A DNA stretch of 64,000 nucleotides from JBHJGP01 sp050331695 (GTDB lineage Bacteria; Pseudomonadota; Alphaproteobacteria; Geminicoccales; Geminicoccaceae): contig JBHJGP010000022.1 of NCBI GenBank assembly GCA_050331695.1, positions 41,043 to 105,042 of the forward strand. The letters run 5' to 3'. The stretch's first letter is position 1; every line of letters starts with the position of its first letter. The notes beneath the pieces are model-generated. The model did not search any database and was not told where the DNA came from. It worked only from the letters and a program-made list of their open reading frames with translations. A program made the translations under genes and the position numbers. Of this stretch, positions 1-8,317 are shown piece by piece.

Positions 1-2
1 AC

Positions 3-326
3 ATCGCCGAGGTGGCGTCCAGCCTCACGGATCTTCAGATCAACGACCGGTCCATGGTCTGGAACTCCGATCTCGTCGAAGCTTTGGAATTGTACAACCT
101 GATGGACCAGGCGGTGGCGACGGTGAATTCCGCGGTCCACCGGGCGGAAAGCCGCGGCGCCCATGCGCGCGAGGATTTCCCGGACCGCGATGACGAGAAT
201 TGGATGAAGCACACCTTGGCCTGGGTCGATGCGGACCATAAGCCGAGGATCGACTACCGGCCGGTCCATTCGCACACGCTCACCAACGATGTGGAGCCGG
301 TACCCCCGGCCAAGCGCGTCTATTGA
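3..326 (+). CDS. sdhA: Succinate dehydrogenase flavoprotein subunit, C-terminal end (partial)
   Basis: The window opens inside the FAD-binding subunit of succinate dehydrogenase (complex II), which oxidises succinate to fumarate at the cytoplasmic face of the inner membrane. Only the last 107 codons are present, in frame from base 3 to a TGA at 324-326. Family marks are the helical tail EALELYNLMDQAVATVNSA, the conserved ESRGAHAREDFPDRDD stretch, and the terminal part around WMKHTLAW and DYRPVH. sdhB follows 179 bases downstream on the same strand, so the usual sdhCDAB order is likely, with sdhC and sdhD to the left of the window. The assignment is firm although the catalytic domain is not visible. 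Confidence 0.95.
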   Translation: MAEVASSLTDLQINDRSMVWNSDLVEALELYNLMDQAVATVNSAVHRAESRGAHAREDFPDRDDENWMKHTLAWVDADHKPRIDYRPVHSHTLTNDVEPVPPAKRVY

Positions 327-505
327 GTGTTGGTTGGTTGGATCCGCGCATCCGCTTGGATCCCCGCTGTCCCTCTCAGCCACCCGGATATCGTACCCGG
401 ACATTGCTGTGTGGCTGGGAGGGGGAGCGGGATGGCAGAGCCAGGCGAACCCCGATGGGTGAGCGTGTGGTGCGCGGCACCGCTTAGTATGAATGGAGCG
501 TCTTG

Positions 506-1288
506 ATGGCTGAATTCACCCTTCCCGCCAATTCGAGGATCGAAAAAGGCAAAACCTTCAAAGCCGAGGGCGAGGTCAAACGGCGAAAGACTTTCCGGGT
601 CTATCGCTACGACCCGGATACGGAAGACAATCCTCGGGTCGACAGCTACGAGGTCGATCTCGACGATTGCGGCCCGATGGTGCTGGACGCGCTGATCAAG
701 ATCAAAGCCGATATCGATACCACGGTCACGTTCCGCCGTTCCTGCCGCGAGGGGATTTGCGGCTCATGCGCGATGAACATCGGTGGCCGCAACACGCTCG
801 CCTGCACCCAGGCGATCGAGGATGTCGAGGGCGACGATGTTGCCATCTACCCGCTGCCTCACATGGAGGTGATCAAGGATCTGGTTACCGACTTCTCGAC
901 CTTTTGGGCACAGTACGAATCGATCAAGCCCTGGCTTCGGAGCGAAACCCCGAACCCGCAAAAAGAGCGGCTTCAGTCGACCGAGGACCGGGAGCTGCTG
1001 GACGGTCTCTACGAATGCATCCTCTGTGCGTCCTGCTCCACGGCGTGCCCAAGCTACTGGTGGAACGGCGAAAAATATCTGGGCCCGGCAACCCTGCTTC
1101 AGGCCTATCGCTGGATCGCCGACAGCCGCGACGAATATACCGGTGAACGGCTCGACGATTTGGAGGATCCGTTTCGTCTGTACCGCTGTCACACCATCAT
1201 GAACTGCACCAACACCTGCCCCAAGAACCTCAACCCGGCAAAGGCGATCGGCGAGATCAAAAAACTGATGGTTGAGAGAAAGCTTTGA
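506..1288 (+). CDS. sdhB: Succinate dehydrogenase iron-sulfur subunit
   Basis: This 260-residue protein carries electrons from the SdhA flavin to ubiquinone in complex II and links the TCA cycle to respiration. The three cluster motifs are complete: [2Fe-2S] ligands C80, C85, C88 and C100 (CREGICGSC, then C100), [4Fe-4S] ligands in CILCASCSTACPS (C171-C181), and the [3Fe-4S] ligands around CHTIMNCTNTCP (C228-C238). Length is normal for the family. The ATG at 506 is preceded by GGAG at 495-498 with a 7-base spacing; an adjacent TTG at 503 would add one residue and is less likely. A terminator follows at 1384-1412, which suggests that the sdh operon ends here. Confidence 0.97.
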   Translation: MAEFTLPANSRIEKGKTFKAEGEVKRRKTFRVYRYDPDTEDNPRVDSYEVDLDDCGPMVLDALIKIKADIDTTVTFRRSCREGICGSCAMNIGGRNTLACTQAIEDVEGDDVAIYPLPHMEVIKDLVTDFSTFWAQYESIKPWLRSETPNPQKERLQSTEDRELLDGLYECILCASCSTACPSYWWNGEKYLGPATLLQAYRWIADSRDEYTGERLDDLEDPFRLYRCHTIMNCTNTCPKNLNPAKAIGEIKKLMVERKL

Positions 1289-1383
1289 AATCTCTACTAA
1301 ATTTCGCTTGTGCCCGGTTTCTGCATACGCTACCAAATGACGCACAAGAAAGGGCGGAAGCCCTCAAAGCAGGTCCGATCTGA

Positions 1384-1412
1384 AAAGGGGAGCCCCAGTG
1401 GCTCCTTTTTCT
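1384..1412 (+). terminator. Rho-independent terminator after sdhB
   Basis: A GGAGCC/GGCTCC stem (1389-1394 with 1400-1405) is extended by G-T and A-T pairs and followed by TTTTTCTTTTT. It lies about 100 bases after the sdhB stop. A smaller GGGC-GGAA-GCCC hairpin precedes it at 1352-1363. Confidence 0.85.
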
Positions 1413-1481
1413 TTTTGTGTGCCTTCGATTGAAGTAACGGCGCCTGACCACTGCGGCTCGTGGCTGTGAGACCCTCACACA

Positions 1482-1856
1482 ATGCGGTTCGTCAATCCGA
1501 TCATATTCGTGCGTGATGTTAATACATCAAAAGCATTCTACCGAGACCTGTTGGGGCTCTCGATCGATCAGGACGAAGGCTCATTCGTTCGGTTTGAGGT
1601 AGGGTTAGCGTTGCACGAAGGCAGCGCTTTAGAACAGACGATTTGGGGGCGTCAGGCGAAGAAAACAGATGTTTATGGACAGAGCAATCTATTGCTTTAC
1701 TTTGAACATGACGATATTGACGCTGCTTTTACCAGAATTTCTCCAAGAGTCGAACTCATCCATCCTGTAAAGCGTCAGTTTTGGGGGCAGCGAGTGTTTC
1801 GTTTCTATGACCCAGACCGCCACACATTGGAAATCGGCGAGCCTCAAAGTCTGTAG
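1482..1856 (+). CDS. VOC (glyoxalase/bleomycin-resistance fold) family protein
   Basis: This 124-residue protein has the single VOC-domain pattern: MRFVNPIIFVRDVNTSKAFY at the start (strand, then the SKAFYRDLLGL helix), a central YFEHDDIDAAF segment and the closing FRFYDPDRHTLEIGE, where the final Glu is the usual metal-ligand position. The family covers glyoxalases, dioxygenases and antibiotic-binding proteins, so the substrate cannot be named. The gene is visibly richer in A and T than its neighbours and uses codons such as TTA, AGA and ATA that are rare around it. This suggests a transferred gene. There is no strong Shine-Dalgarno sequence. It ends in TAG and converges with the next gene 7 bases away. 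Confidence 0.8.
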   Translation: MRFVNPIIFVRDVNTSKAFYRDLLGLSIDQDEGSFVRFEVGLALHEGSALEQTIWGRQAKKTDVYGQSNLLLYFEHDDIDAAFTRISPRVELIHPVKRQFWGQRVFRFYDPDRHTLEIGEPQSL

Positions 1857-1863
1857 GTGGCGT

Positions 1864-3252
1864 TCACAAGCAAAGCGGGCCCCAGAAGCCGTCTGAGCCC
1901 GCCAGTAAGCTGAACTGGTAGATCGCGAAGGCGATCAGGCCGACGAAGAAGACGGAATAGGCGCCCAGAACCCGCCACCAGACGGCGTTGTAATCGGCGC
2001 GGCTTTTGTCGATCGGATCGTCGGCGAAGATCTGCAGCCGTTCGGGGTTCAGCACGTCGTTGATGTAATCACGCCAGATATCGCGCGAATCCTCCTGATG
2101 CGCGAAGTAACGTTCATTGATCATATTGTGCATCAGGAAGGAGTAGGCGAGGAACAGCGCCGCGATCAGGGCGGTGACGCCGACGATGAGATTGTCCGCC
2201 GTGCCCGCGGCCGTGGGCAGGATTTTCAGAAAGAACGGCAGTGCCGCGATGATCAGATCCTTCCACAAGGCGCCGCTCAATTGGTGGGCCCGGTCGCTGA
2301 ACTTTTTGCTCTCGTCGATCACCGCCTTGCGCAGCTCGGCCACTGCCTTCAGCGTATCCCGGCTGGCCTTCCGGACATGGGCGTCATAGGCGCGCTTGGC
2401 TGAGGGCAGGCTGTCCTCGCCCAGGCTCTGGGGCGCATCCTGGCGATGGGACCGGGCCCATTCGTTGGCCAGAAGGATGTGCCGGACCTCGGCATCGCGG
2501 GTCCCCTCACCATAGACCCACTTGGCGCCGTCGCTGAGACGCCCGGCCACGGTCCGGATCTGAACATGGGTGTCCTTGACCTCGCGAGCCGGCGGGCCGT
2601 TGAAATGGTAGGAAACGATCCCGTCCCGGCGCTCGGAAACATGGTTGGCGATCGCGGCGAGCAGGCGGGGCGCCGCCAGGTCCTGCCAGGCCATGTAAGC
2701 GATGCCTGGGGTTTTCGGCCTCTCGTCCTCGAGCCAGGGGCGCAGATCATCCGGCACGGCGCCGTTCTGGGTGAAATCGCGGGTGAACTTTTTGGGATTG
2801 GGCAAAGCTTCGTGGGGCCGGTAGGCCTCGGGCGGGGCGTCGGTCCATTTCTGATAGCGGCTCCGATAGGTGGTGAACGGCTCGCCAGCTCCCATGTCGG
2901 CCACCAACACGTGATCGACCTCGGCGAGTGCCGGCGCCAGCTTGTCGGTCAGCGAGCGTCCGAAGAAAAGGCGCAGCGCCCGGTCGTCCGGTGTTTTGTT
3001 GAGCGTGATGATGAACCGCTGGGAGGGTTGCGCTTCGTCGTCATCGTCCAGCTCGGCATCGCTGCCGTCATAGCGAATGGTGACCCGCTCGATGAAAGCC
3101 GGGGGCCGGGAGCGCAAACGAAGCCAGGCCAAGCGGAGCTTGGCGTCTGTCAGTGAGGATTTGACGCTGACCTGATCCGCGCTTTCGGTGATCGGTTCGA
3201 CGGCACCGGCGGTCTGGCGGAGCAGCTCAGCGATGTCCGTCGGTGTCGTCAT
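1864..3252 (-). CDS. Membrane protein coupled to an NdpA-like gene
   Basis: I do not recognise this 462-residue protein. It has a long hydrophilic N-terminal part (residues 1-325) with an acidic run DDDDE near 70, a helical and probably coiled-coil stretch at 285-325, and hydrophobic segments near 331-348, 355-375 and 428-450. The topology is therefore a cytoplasmic domain on a C-terminal membrane anchor. The ATG at 3252 has AAGGA upstream and lies inside the 3' end of the preceding gene (26-base overlap), so the two are probably co-translated. A longer reading to 3315 has no ribosome site. The pairing of a membrane protein with a nucleoid-associated-type protein resembles some two-gene defence or DNA-maintenance modules, but this is only inference from layout. 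Confidence 0.7.
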   Translation of the reverse strand: MTTPTDIAELLRQTAGAVEPITESADQVSVKSSLTDAKLRLAWLRLRSRPPAFIERVTIRYDGSDAELDDDDEAQPSQRFIITLNKTPDDRALRLFFGRSLTDKLAPALAEVDHVLVADMGAGEPFTTYRSRYQKWTDAPPEAYRPHEALPNPKKFTRDFTQNGAVPDDLRPWLEDERPKTPGIAYMAWQDLAAPRLLAAIANHVSERRDGIVSYHFNGPPAREVKDTHVQIRTVAGRLSDGAKWVYGEGTRDAEVRHILLANEWARSHRQDAPQSLGEDSLPSAKRAYDAHVRKASRDTLKAVAELRKAVIDESKKFSDRAHQLSGALWKDLIIAALPFFLKILPTAAGTADNLIVGVTALIAALFLAYSFLMHNMINERYFAHQEDSRDIWRDYINDVLNPERLQIFADDPIDKSRADYNAVWWRVLGAYSVFFVGLIAFAIYQFSLLAGSDGFWGPLCL

Positions 3253-4252
3253 GCTGATCCTTGATCCGGTCGTGGATGATGATGCGATCGGCCTCGATAT
3301 CGATCCGGTCGACATGCTCGATCGGCGCGGTCAGCCGGATGCCGCTCTCGGTGGTGAACAGCTGAAGGCTTGGCTTCGGCACCACCGCCGGCTCGAGCTG
3401 AACTGGCGTCTGATCGATCCGCTTGCGGCGGAGACCTTGTTCCCATTTCTCGACCAGCGGGTCATCGTCCGGCAGTTGGCGGCCGACCACCAGGTCGAGA
3501 AACTGCTTTTGCTCATCGGCGTCGAACGAGCCGCCCTGGGCGGCCGCCTCATGGATCCGTTGGGTCACCGAACGATAGACATCGTCCGGCACCAGATCCC
3601 GGTTGTTGAGGATGGTCTTGCGCGTCACATCGGTGAATTTCTCGGTGAGTTCCGCGTCGCCATGCACCCGGACCGCCGCCAAAAAGTTCTCGAAGTAGAG
3701 GGCGACCTTTTGCTGATTGCGCCGGTCGAGAACCGTAAGCTCCCCGCCCCCGTCGTCCAATCGCACCAGCGCCGATTTCTGCAAGGCCTCCCGGTTCTGA
3801 ACGAAGGTCCGCTCCAACGCTTCGAGATTGACCCGCTTGCGGCCGCCGCCGGCATCTTCGATGTCGTAGGCCAGAACTTCCTCGTCATCATATTTGAGAA
3901 GCGCGAAGGCTTGCCGGTTGCCTGCGCCAAGCACGAAGACGAGAAAGGCGCCGGCCGCCGCATTGCCGCCGTGGAGCCGCTGAAAATCCTGGGCCAGCCC
4001 CTCGCTCTCCCGCTGAAATTGACCGGGATTGTCGGCGATCCGGCGGAGCCGGGTTTCGGTGGCCGACGCGTCTGTGAAGCGATAGGGGAGACCTTCATTG
4101 ATCGAGCGGATGCGCTCGATGAAGAATGCTTCGAATTGACCCGGATCGATCGCCTCCAGAGGCACGAAATGGTCGTCTTGCGGGCCGACGAGATGAAACA
4201 CCATTTGCTCAATACGAAGCTGCTCGAGGTCTTCATCGGAAAAAAACGCCAT
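3227..4252 (-). CDS. NdpA/YejK-like nucleoid-associated protein
   Basis: This 341-residue protein looks like the 37-kDa nucleoid-associated family (YejK/NdpA). It has an opening that defines a set of target contacts (LRIEQMVFHLVGPQDDHFVP), a central FLVFVLGAGNRQAFALLKYD strand pair, a segment KSALVRLDDGGGELTVLDR followed by VALYFENFLAAVR, and a basic C-terminal part ending in a TTESGIRLTAPIEHVDRIDI strand region. The similarity is in order and style of motifs and was judged by eye. The ATG at 4252 has GTGAGG 5 bases upstream. The gene overlaps the membrane-protein gene by 26 bases, so it forms a two-gene unit. Family members bind the nucleoid; the partner suggests a membrane-linked role. An uncharacterised DNA-binding family is the alternative. 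Confidence 0.55.
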   Translation of the reverse strand: MAFFSDEDLEQLRIEQMVFHLVGPQDDHFVPLEAIDPGQFEAFFIERIRSINEGLPYRFTDASATETRLRRIADNPGQFQRESEGLAQDFQRLHGGNAAAGAFLVFVLGAGNRQAFALLKYDDEEVLAYDIEDAGGGRKRVNLEALERTFVQNREALQKSALVRLDDGGGELTVLDRRNQQKVALYFENFLAAVRVHGDAELTEKFTDVTRKTILNNRDLVPDDVYRSVTQRIHEAAAQGGSFDADEQKQFLDLVVGRQLPDDDPLVEKWEQGLRRKRIDQTPVQLEPAVVPKPSLQLFTTESGIRLTAPIEHVDRIDIEADRIIIHDRIKDQHDDTDGHR

Positions 4253-4392
4253 GACGCCTCACGTGAACGAGCCGGGACCGGGGAGCGCGCTCGATAAATG
4301 CCGATCGCCAAGGGACATAGACCAACTCATGGCGCTAGCTAAGGCTCAAATTGATCGTCCCAAAGGCGCATTTCAGTCGCTGGCTACGCCCT

Positions 4393-5598
4393 TCAGACCG
4401 CTCCTGACCGGTTTCTTCGAACGGCCAGGATCAGGATCAGGGAGCCGACACCGGCGAGCAAGAAACCGAAGGTCATGGGAAACAGGGTTTGGTCGTAGAA
4501 CCGGCCGACGCTGACCGAGAGAATGACCGCGATCAGGCTCGAGAAGGCGGCGATCAGCGATGCGCCGAGACCGGCGACCCGGCCCAACGCCTCCATGGCC
4601 ATCGCGTTCAGATTGCCGAACAAAAGACCGAAGCAGCCGAAGGCGACGAAACAAAGGCCCATGAACAGGGCGAACGGCGGTACCCCCTGATAGGCGAAGG
4701 TCACCATCAGCAGGGCCGTGCTGGTCAGGATTAGGCCGCAAAGTGCCACCGTCGCCATGGCGGACATGCCGAAGCGCATGACCAGCTGGCTGTTCCAAAA
4801 CGACGAGAGACCGATCGCCGAGGCCAGAATCGCGAAGTAAAGGGGAAAGCTTTCCTGCTTGTCGTAGAGGTCGGCGAACAGGGCTTGAGATGTGCTTACA
4901 TAGACGATGATCGCGCCAAAGATCAGACCGGCGGCAAGCGTGCAGGCCATGACCTTCGGATGGCGGACGATCAGGATCGTGTTGACCATGAGATGGGGCA
5001 GGGCGATGGGAATCCGCCGTTCAGGTGCGAGCGTTTCCGGCTGGCGCAGGCCGAGCCACAGTGAGACGATCAGCGCCAGGCCCAAGAACAACAGAAAAAT
5101 CCAGCGCCAGGAGGCGAAGATCAGGATCAGCTGGCCCAGGGCCGGCGCGATCATCGGCACCAGGATGAAGATCATGAAGATCAGCGAGGTGATCCGGGCC
5201 ATGGCGTCGCCCTCGAACTGATCACGGATCAACGCCCGGGAGCCGATCTTTGGCCCGGACACGCCGATGCCCTGAACGACCCTTCCGGCCAACAGCTCGA
5301 ATAACGTTCCGGCGGACATCGCGATCAGCGTGCCGACGACATAGATGAAAATGCCGATCAGGATCGCGCGTTTGCGGCCGATCGCGTCCGACAGGGGCCC
5401 GAACACGAGCTCGCCCGCGACCATGCCCAGAATGAACATCGAGATAACCAGTTGGACATCGTTAGGATGAGCGACGTTCAGATCCCGGCCGATGATGTCC
5501 ATCGCCGGTAGGACGGCGTCGATGCTGATCGCGATCATCGAGGTCACGAGCGAAAAAAGCACGACGAATTCAGGGGTGCCGAGGCGGGCAGTCGGCAT
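4393..5598 (-). CDS. MFS drug-efflux transporter, Bcr/CflA type
   Basis: This 401-residue inner-membrane protein has about 12 hydrophobic segments. The Bcr/CflA features are clear: a first helix containing ISIDAVLPAM, the loop motif GPLSDAIGRKRAI between helices 2 and 3, and the helix 4 motif AGRVVQGIGVSGPKIGSRALI with its charged RDQFEG follow-on. Members export drugs or small metabolites by proton antiport; the substrate here is unknown. The chosen ATG at 5598 (MPTARLGTPEF) puts the first helix at the expected distance. The longer frame to 5754 adds a basic, low-complexity leader unlike the family. Its ribosome site is weak. The gene stands alone, between the NdpA-like pair and a PRC-barrel gene on the other strand. 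Confidence 0.88.
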   Translation of the reverse strand: MPTARLGTPEFVVLFSLVTSMIAISIDAVLPAMDIIGRDLNVAHPNDVQLVISMFILGMVAGELVFGPLSDAIGRKRAILIGIFIYVVGTLIAMSAGTLFELLAGRVVQGIGVSGPKIGSRALIRDQFEGDAMARITSLIFMIFILVPMIAPALGQLILIFASWRWIFLLFLGLALIVSLWLGLRQPETLAPERRIPIALPHLMVNTILIVRHPKVMACTLAAGLIFGAIIVYVSTSQALFADLYDKQESFPLYFAILASAIGLSSFWNSQLVMRFGMSAMATVALCGLILTSTALLMVTFAYQGVPPFALFMGLCFVAFGCFGLLFGNLNAMAMEALGRVAGLGASLIAAFSSLIAVILSVSVGRFYDQTLFPMTFGFLLAGVGSLILILAVRRNRSGAV

Positions 5599-5799
5599 CG
5601 AGAAGACCAGGTGCGAGCGGTTGAAACGATGATTGCCAGAGTGCCGGAAAGCCCGCCGCCTGTCGCTCACAACCTGACCGCAGCCCTGGCAACTGGCCGT
5701 TGATCCAAACGACCGGTCGGAACCGATCACGCGGCGTCGCGTTCCTGGCACCAACAGATCTGTTGGCTGAAATCACCTTTACTGACGAGGATATCGACC

Positions 5800-6303
5800 A
5801 TGAGGAAGACATTGACCGGTGCCGCCCTGGCGGCACTTTTGGCCGGCAGCCCGGCCCTGGTCCATGCCCAGACGGACAATGCCGAACCTGATTCGAACCA
5901 GGAGGACCGGTCGGTTCAACCGGCTCAGAACGATGCCGGTGGTGAGGGGCCCGGTTCGACCGATGCTACCGCCGCTGACGCCAGCGGCGCCGGCGGGCTC
6001 TCCGGCGACATCGACATGGAGAGCGGCGACATCGTCCTCGCCAACCAGCTTATCGGCAGTGCCGTTTACAACGACACGGACGAGAGCATTGGCAGCGTCA
6101 ACGATCTTATTCTCGATATGAAGGGTTCGGTTGAGGGTGTCGTGGTCGGCGTCGGTGGCTTTCTGGGTCTCGCCGAAAAGGACGTCGCCATCGATGTCAA
6201 CAATTTGACCACGTCCACTGCTGACACTGGCGATGTTCGGCTAGTGGTCGACGCGACGAAAGAAGACCTCGAAGCGGCCCCCGTTTTCGAAACCGAGCAG
6301 TAA
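5800..6303 (+). CDS. Secreted PRC-barrel domain protein
   Basis: This 167-residue protein has a clean Sec signal peptide (MRKTLTGAALAALLAGSPALVHA, cleavage expected after the final AHA-like box). A low-complexity, Gly/Ala/Asp/Gln-rich linker follows to about residue 75, then a PRC-barrel: ANQLIGSAVYNDTDESIGSV, an IL-D-KG segment and GVGGFLGLAEKDVAID. PRC-barrels are adaptor folds found in photosynthetic reaction centre H subunits, RimM and many periplasmic stress proteins. The role here is probably periplasmic and structural or stress related, which is inference. GACGAGG lies 10 bases before the ATG. A strong terminator follows at 6390-6424, so the gene is probably monocistronic. Confidence 0.85.
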   Translation: MRKTLTGAALAALLAGSPALVHAQTDNAEPDSNQEDRSVQPAQNDAGGEGPGSTDATAADASGAGGLSGDIDMESGDIVLANQLIGSAVYNDTDESIGSVNDLILDMKGSVEGVVVGVGGFLGLAEKDVAIDVNNLTTSTADTGDVRLVVDATKEDLEAAPVFETEQ

Positions 6304-6389
6304 CAACGTGATCGGTCTCTTGGGTTATGCCCCGGCCGCCGCACGGACGGCGAGTGGGTGAAACCAGGAAACCGAGGACGGTAACGGAT

Positions 6390-6424
6390 CGGCGCAGCGG
6401 TCTTATCGACGCTGCGCCGTTTTT
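6390..6424 (+). terminator. Rho-independent terminator after the PRC-barrel gene
   Basis: A 10-bp GC-rich stem (CGGCGCAGCG with CGCTGCGCCG, loop around GTCTTATCGA) is followed by TTTTT. It sits 87 bases after the PRC-barrel stop and 30 bases before the 3' end of the convergent operon. Confidence 0.88.
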
Positions 6425-6454
6425 CCGGGCTCTAAAGATCTTCGGACCATTGGT

Positions 6455-6970
6455 CTAAGCGTCCTGCCCCGGATGTTCGTAGACTTCCGGCGGCGGCTCG
6501 GCCAGATCCTTGGGCGGCAGCGCCGGCTGGGGCAGGGCGTAGAACTTGGGCTCGGCATCGTCCAGCGAGGGCTCGAACGGGTTTCGCATACGGACGCTGC
6601 TGCCCTGCTCTTCGGCCTCGCGCATGGCCTCCTGCAGTTTTTCCGCGTTCTCCTGGTTCCACGGCATCACGTAGGACCGGGGCTCCTCAAGATCGGACAG
6701 TTGCAGCCAGAGAAAGATCCCCTCGCCTTCGACCATTCGCGACGCCAGGACATCGGCCTCGCTCGCATCACCCTGCAGCCATTCGAGAGAGATCGGCTTG
6801 GGTTTGCTCAGCAGTTCAGTCATGGCGGCGTAGGCCACCGGTAGGAACAGAACCGTCGTCACCAGGGCCGTCGCCTTGATCAGCAGGTGGCGGGGCGACC
6901 AGATGCTGATCATGCCGAGAAGGGATGCCAGAACGACGGCGCCGACGAAGAGTTGAGTGGTCTCGGTCAT
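6455..6970 (-). CDS. Third protein of the ExbB-like operon, two-helix membrane protein
   Basis: I do not recognise this 171-residue protein. It has an N-terminal hydrophobic segment (residues about 7-24), a second one at about 31-50 (ATALVTTVLFLPVAYAAM), and a soluble C-terminal domain of about 120 residues. This domain ends in a proline-rich tail (PQPALPPKDLAEPPPEVYEH) without a further membrane segment. The start codon overlaps the stop of the preceding gene in an ATGA, so translation is coupled and all three proteins are probably made together. Position suggests that it completes an ExbB/ExbD-like proton-driven complex, with a soluble domain to contact a partner. The stop is TAG. Confidence 0.65.
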   Translation of the reverse strand: MTETTQLFVGAVVLASLLGMISIWSPRHLLIKATALVTTVLFLPVAYAAMTELLSKPKPISLEWLQGDASEADVLASRMVEGEGIFLWLQLSDLEEPRSYVMPWNQENAEKLQEAMREAEEQGSSVRMRNPFEPSLDDAEPKFYALPQPALPPKDLAEPPPEVYEHPGQDA

Positions 6971-7578
6971 CGTTTGCTCCCGGCTCTAAGCGGTTTGGGG
7001 AGGCTGTGGACGCTGCCGACCACCAGGCCACCGGTGTCGGTGAGTTTGAACCGAAACACCGTCAATTCCTCGCCCTCCCGGTTCAGCGTCACCTTGGTCG
7101 CCAGGATCTGTTTGGCGGCCGCGTCGTCGGAGGTTTTGACGCTGGCGACCACCGTCGCCTCCAAGGGATAGGTTTTGGCGCGGTTGCGGTAGAGGTGAAG
7201 ATTGACCGTGTACTCGCCCGGAATGATGCCCCGAGAGTAGGAGGTTTCGTAATTGAGCCCGGTTACGTCCGCCTTGCGGCCGAGGTCGTCGCGGAGAAGG
7301 TTGAAAGCGGCCCCACCCTTGTTCGAGTAGCCGACCGGAACGTCGCCCGGAGCCTGGACCCAGAGATCGACGTCGGCATCGACCTCGTCAGGCCAGCGAA
7401 CCTCGACGATGACGTTGCCGGGCGGCTGCGTGTTGTCGGCCTGCTTGGCGCCCGGCGGGTTGAGGTGGGGGAGGAGGATGATGACAAGGGCGACGAAGCC
7501 GACCAAAGCGAGCATAATGATGTCTCGAAAGACGGTCCCGCTTTGGTCCTGGTCCTCGAACATATCAAGGCCTTGCAT
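6967..7578 (-). CDS. ExbD-position protein with a DUF2135-like periplasmic domain
   Basis: This 203-residue protein sits where exbD or tolR would lie, directly after an ExbB/TolQ-type gene. It has a short cytoplasmic tail, then one membrane helix whose start RDIIMLALVGFVALVIIL matches the TolR/ExbD pattern in which a conserved Asp opens the helix (D-I-M-L). The periplasmic part does not look like ExbD. It contains IVEVRWPDEVDADVDLWVQA, a GYSNKGGAAFNLLRDDLG stretch and a GEYTVNLHLY strand, which resemble the DUF2135/YfaP-type beta domain. It overlaps the upstream gene by 14 bases and the downstream gene by 4. I infer a stator-like or force-transmitting subunit with an unusual effector domain. 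Confidence 0.6.
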   Translation of the reverse strand: MQGLDMFEDQDQSGTVFRDIIMLALVGFVALVIILLPHLNPPGAKQADNTQPPGNVIVEVRWPDEVDADVDLWVQAPGDVPVGYSNKGGAAFNLLRDDLGRKADVTGLNYETSYSRGIIPGEYTVNLHLYRNRAKTYPLEATVVASVKTSDDAAAKQILATKVTLNREGEELTVFRFKLTDTGGLVVGSVHSLPKPLRAGSKR

Positions 7579-8317
7579 GATCTTCGCCCAGCTGGATGGT
7601 CGCCGTCAGCAGCTTGATCGTGCCACCTTCCAGAAGCCGAACGTTCATCATCAGCCACAAGTGCAGGATCGAACCGATCAGCGTGGTGTAGAGCGCCACC
7701 GACATGCCCGTGATCAAGGTCGCGACCATTGGCCCGATGGCGTTCACATCCGAGGCGACCTCAGGACTGACGCCTGAAAGCGCGATGATGAAGCCGATGA
7801 CCGTGCCGATGAGCCCCAGCAATACAAGGCTGTTGGCGATATGGCGGATCGGCGCGATCCGATTGGCCAGCTTCAGTTTGAGGCTGGAAGCGAGCAGGGC
7901 CCGGCTGTCCCCCGGCCGCTCGGTCACGTTGACCACATAGGCCGGCGCCGGCGCACCCGGCGTGTTCGAGAACCGCTGAAGCTCGTTCAGCTGATGGCTC
8001 AGCTGGTAGGTGCGCTGGGCGCTCCAGACGAGACCGACGATGAAAACCGCGACGATGCCGCGAACGAGGCCTCCTTCGTCGGCCGCGAGAACGGTTCCAA
8101 GCCAACCCTGGGCGGCGGCAACCCCGACCATGGCGACGGCGACCACGTTGAGCAGCGAAAACCTGAGCAACAGCAGATAGCGGTGGGGCACGGCATCGGT
8201 ACCGCCGAGCGCCCGTAAGAACTGCCGGCCCAATCCCGTGAACGGTTTTTCTCTGATCGCCGCGGGCGCCGCAACCGCAGGTCCACTTGCGTATTCAACC
8301 GAGCTTGACCAAGTCAT
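7565..8317 (-). CDS. MotA/TolQ/ExbB-family proton channel protein
   Basis: This 250-residue inner-membrane protein has four hydrophobic segments. The first two are near residues 48-75 and 84-104. A cytoplasmic region of about 60 residues follows, then a third helix with the family hallmark LLGLIGTVIGFIIALSG and a fourth (MVATLITGMSVALYTTLIGS) that carries the conserved small and Thr residues lining the proton path. ExbB/TolQ/MotA proteins form pentamers around two ExbD/TolR/MotB-type helices and convert proton-motive force into movement. The next gene encodes the candidate partner. The gene starts the operon; an AT-rich promoter region and a CRP-type dyad lie upstream. Which ExbB-type system it belongs to is not clear from sequence. 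Confidence 0.85.
   Translation of the reverse strand: MTWSSSVEYASGPAVAAPAAIREKPFTGLGRQFLRALGGTDAVPHRYLLLLRFSLLNVVAVAMVGVAAAQGWLGTVLAADEGGLVRGIVAVFIVGLVWSAQRTYQLSHQLNELQRFSNTPGAPAPAYVVNVTERPGDSRALLASSLKLKLANRIAPIRHIANSLVLLGLIGTVIGFIIALSGVSPEVASDVNAIGPMVATLITGMSVALYTTLIGSILHLWLMMNVRLLEGGTIKLLTATIQLGEDHARP

Noticed and set aside
3188..4297. Long antisense frame over the NdpA-like gene
   Set aside because: It has no ribosome site and an Arg/Pro/Gly-rich composition typical of the complement of a GC-rich gene.
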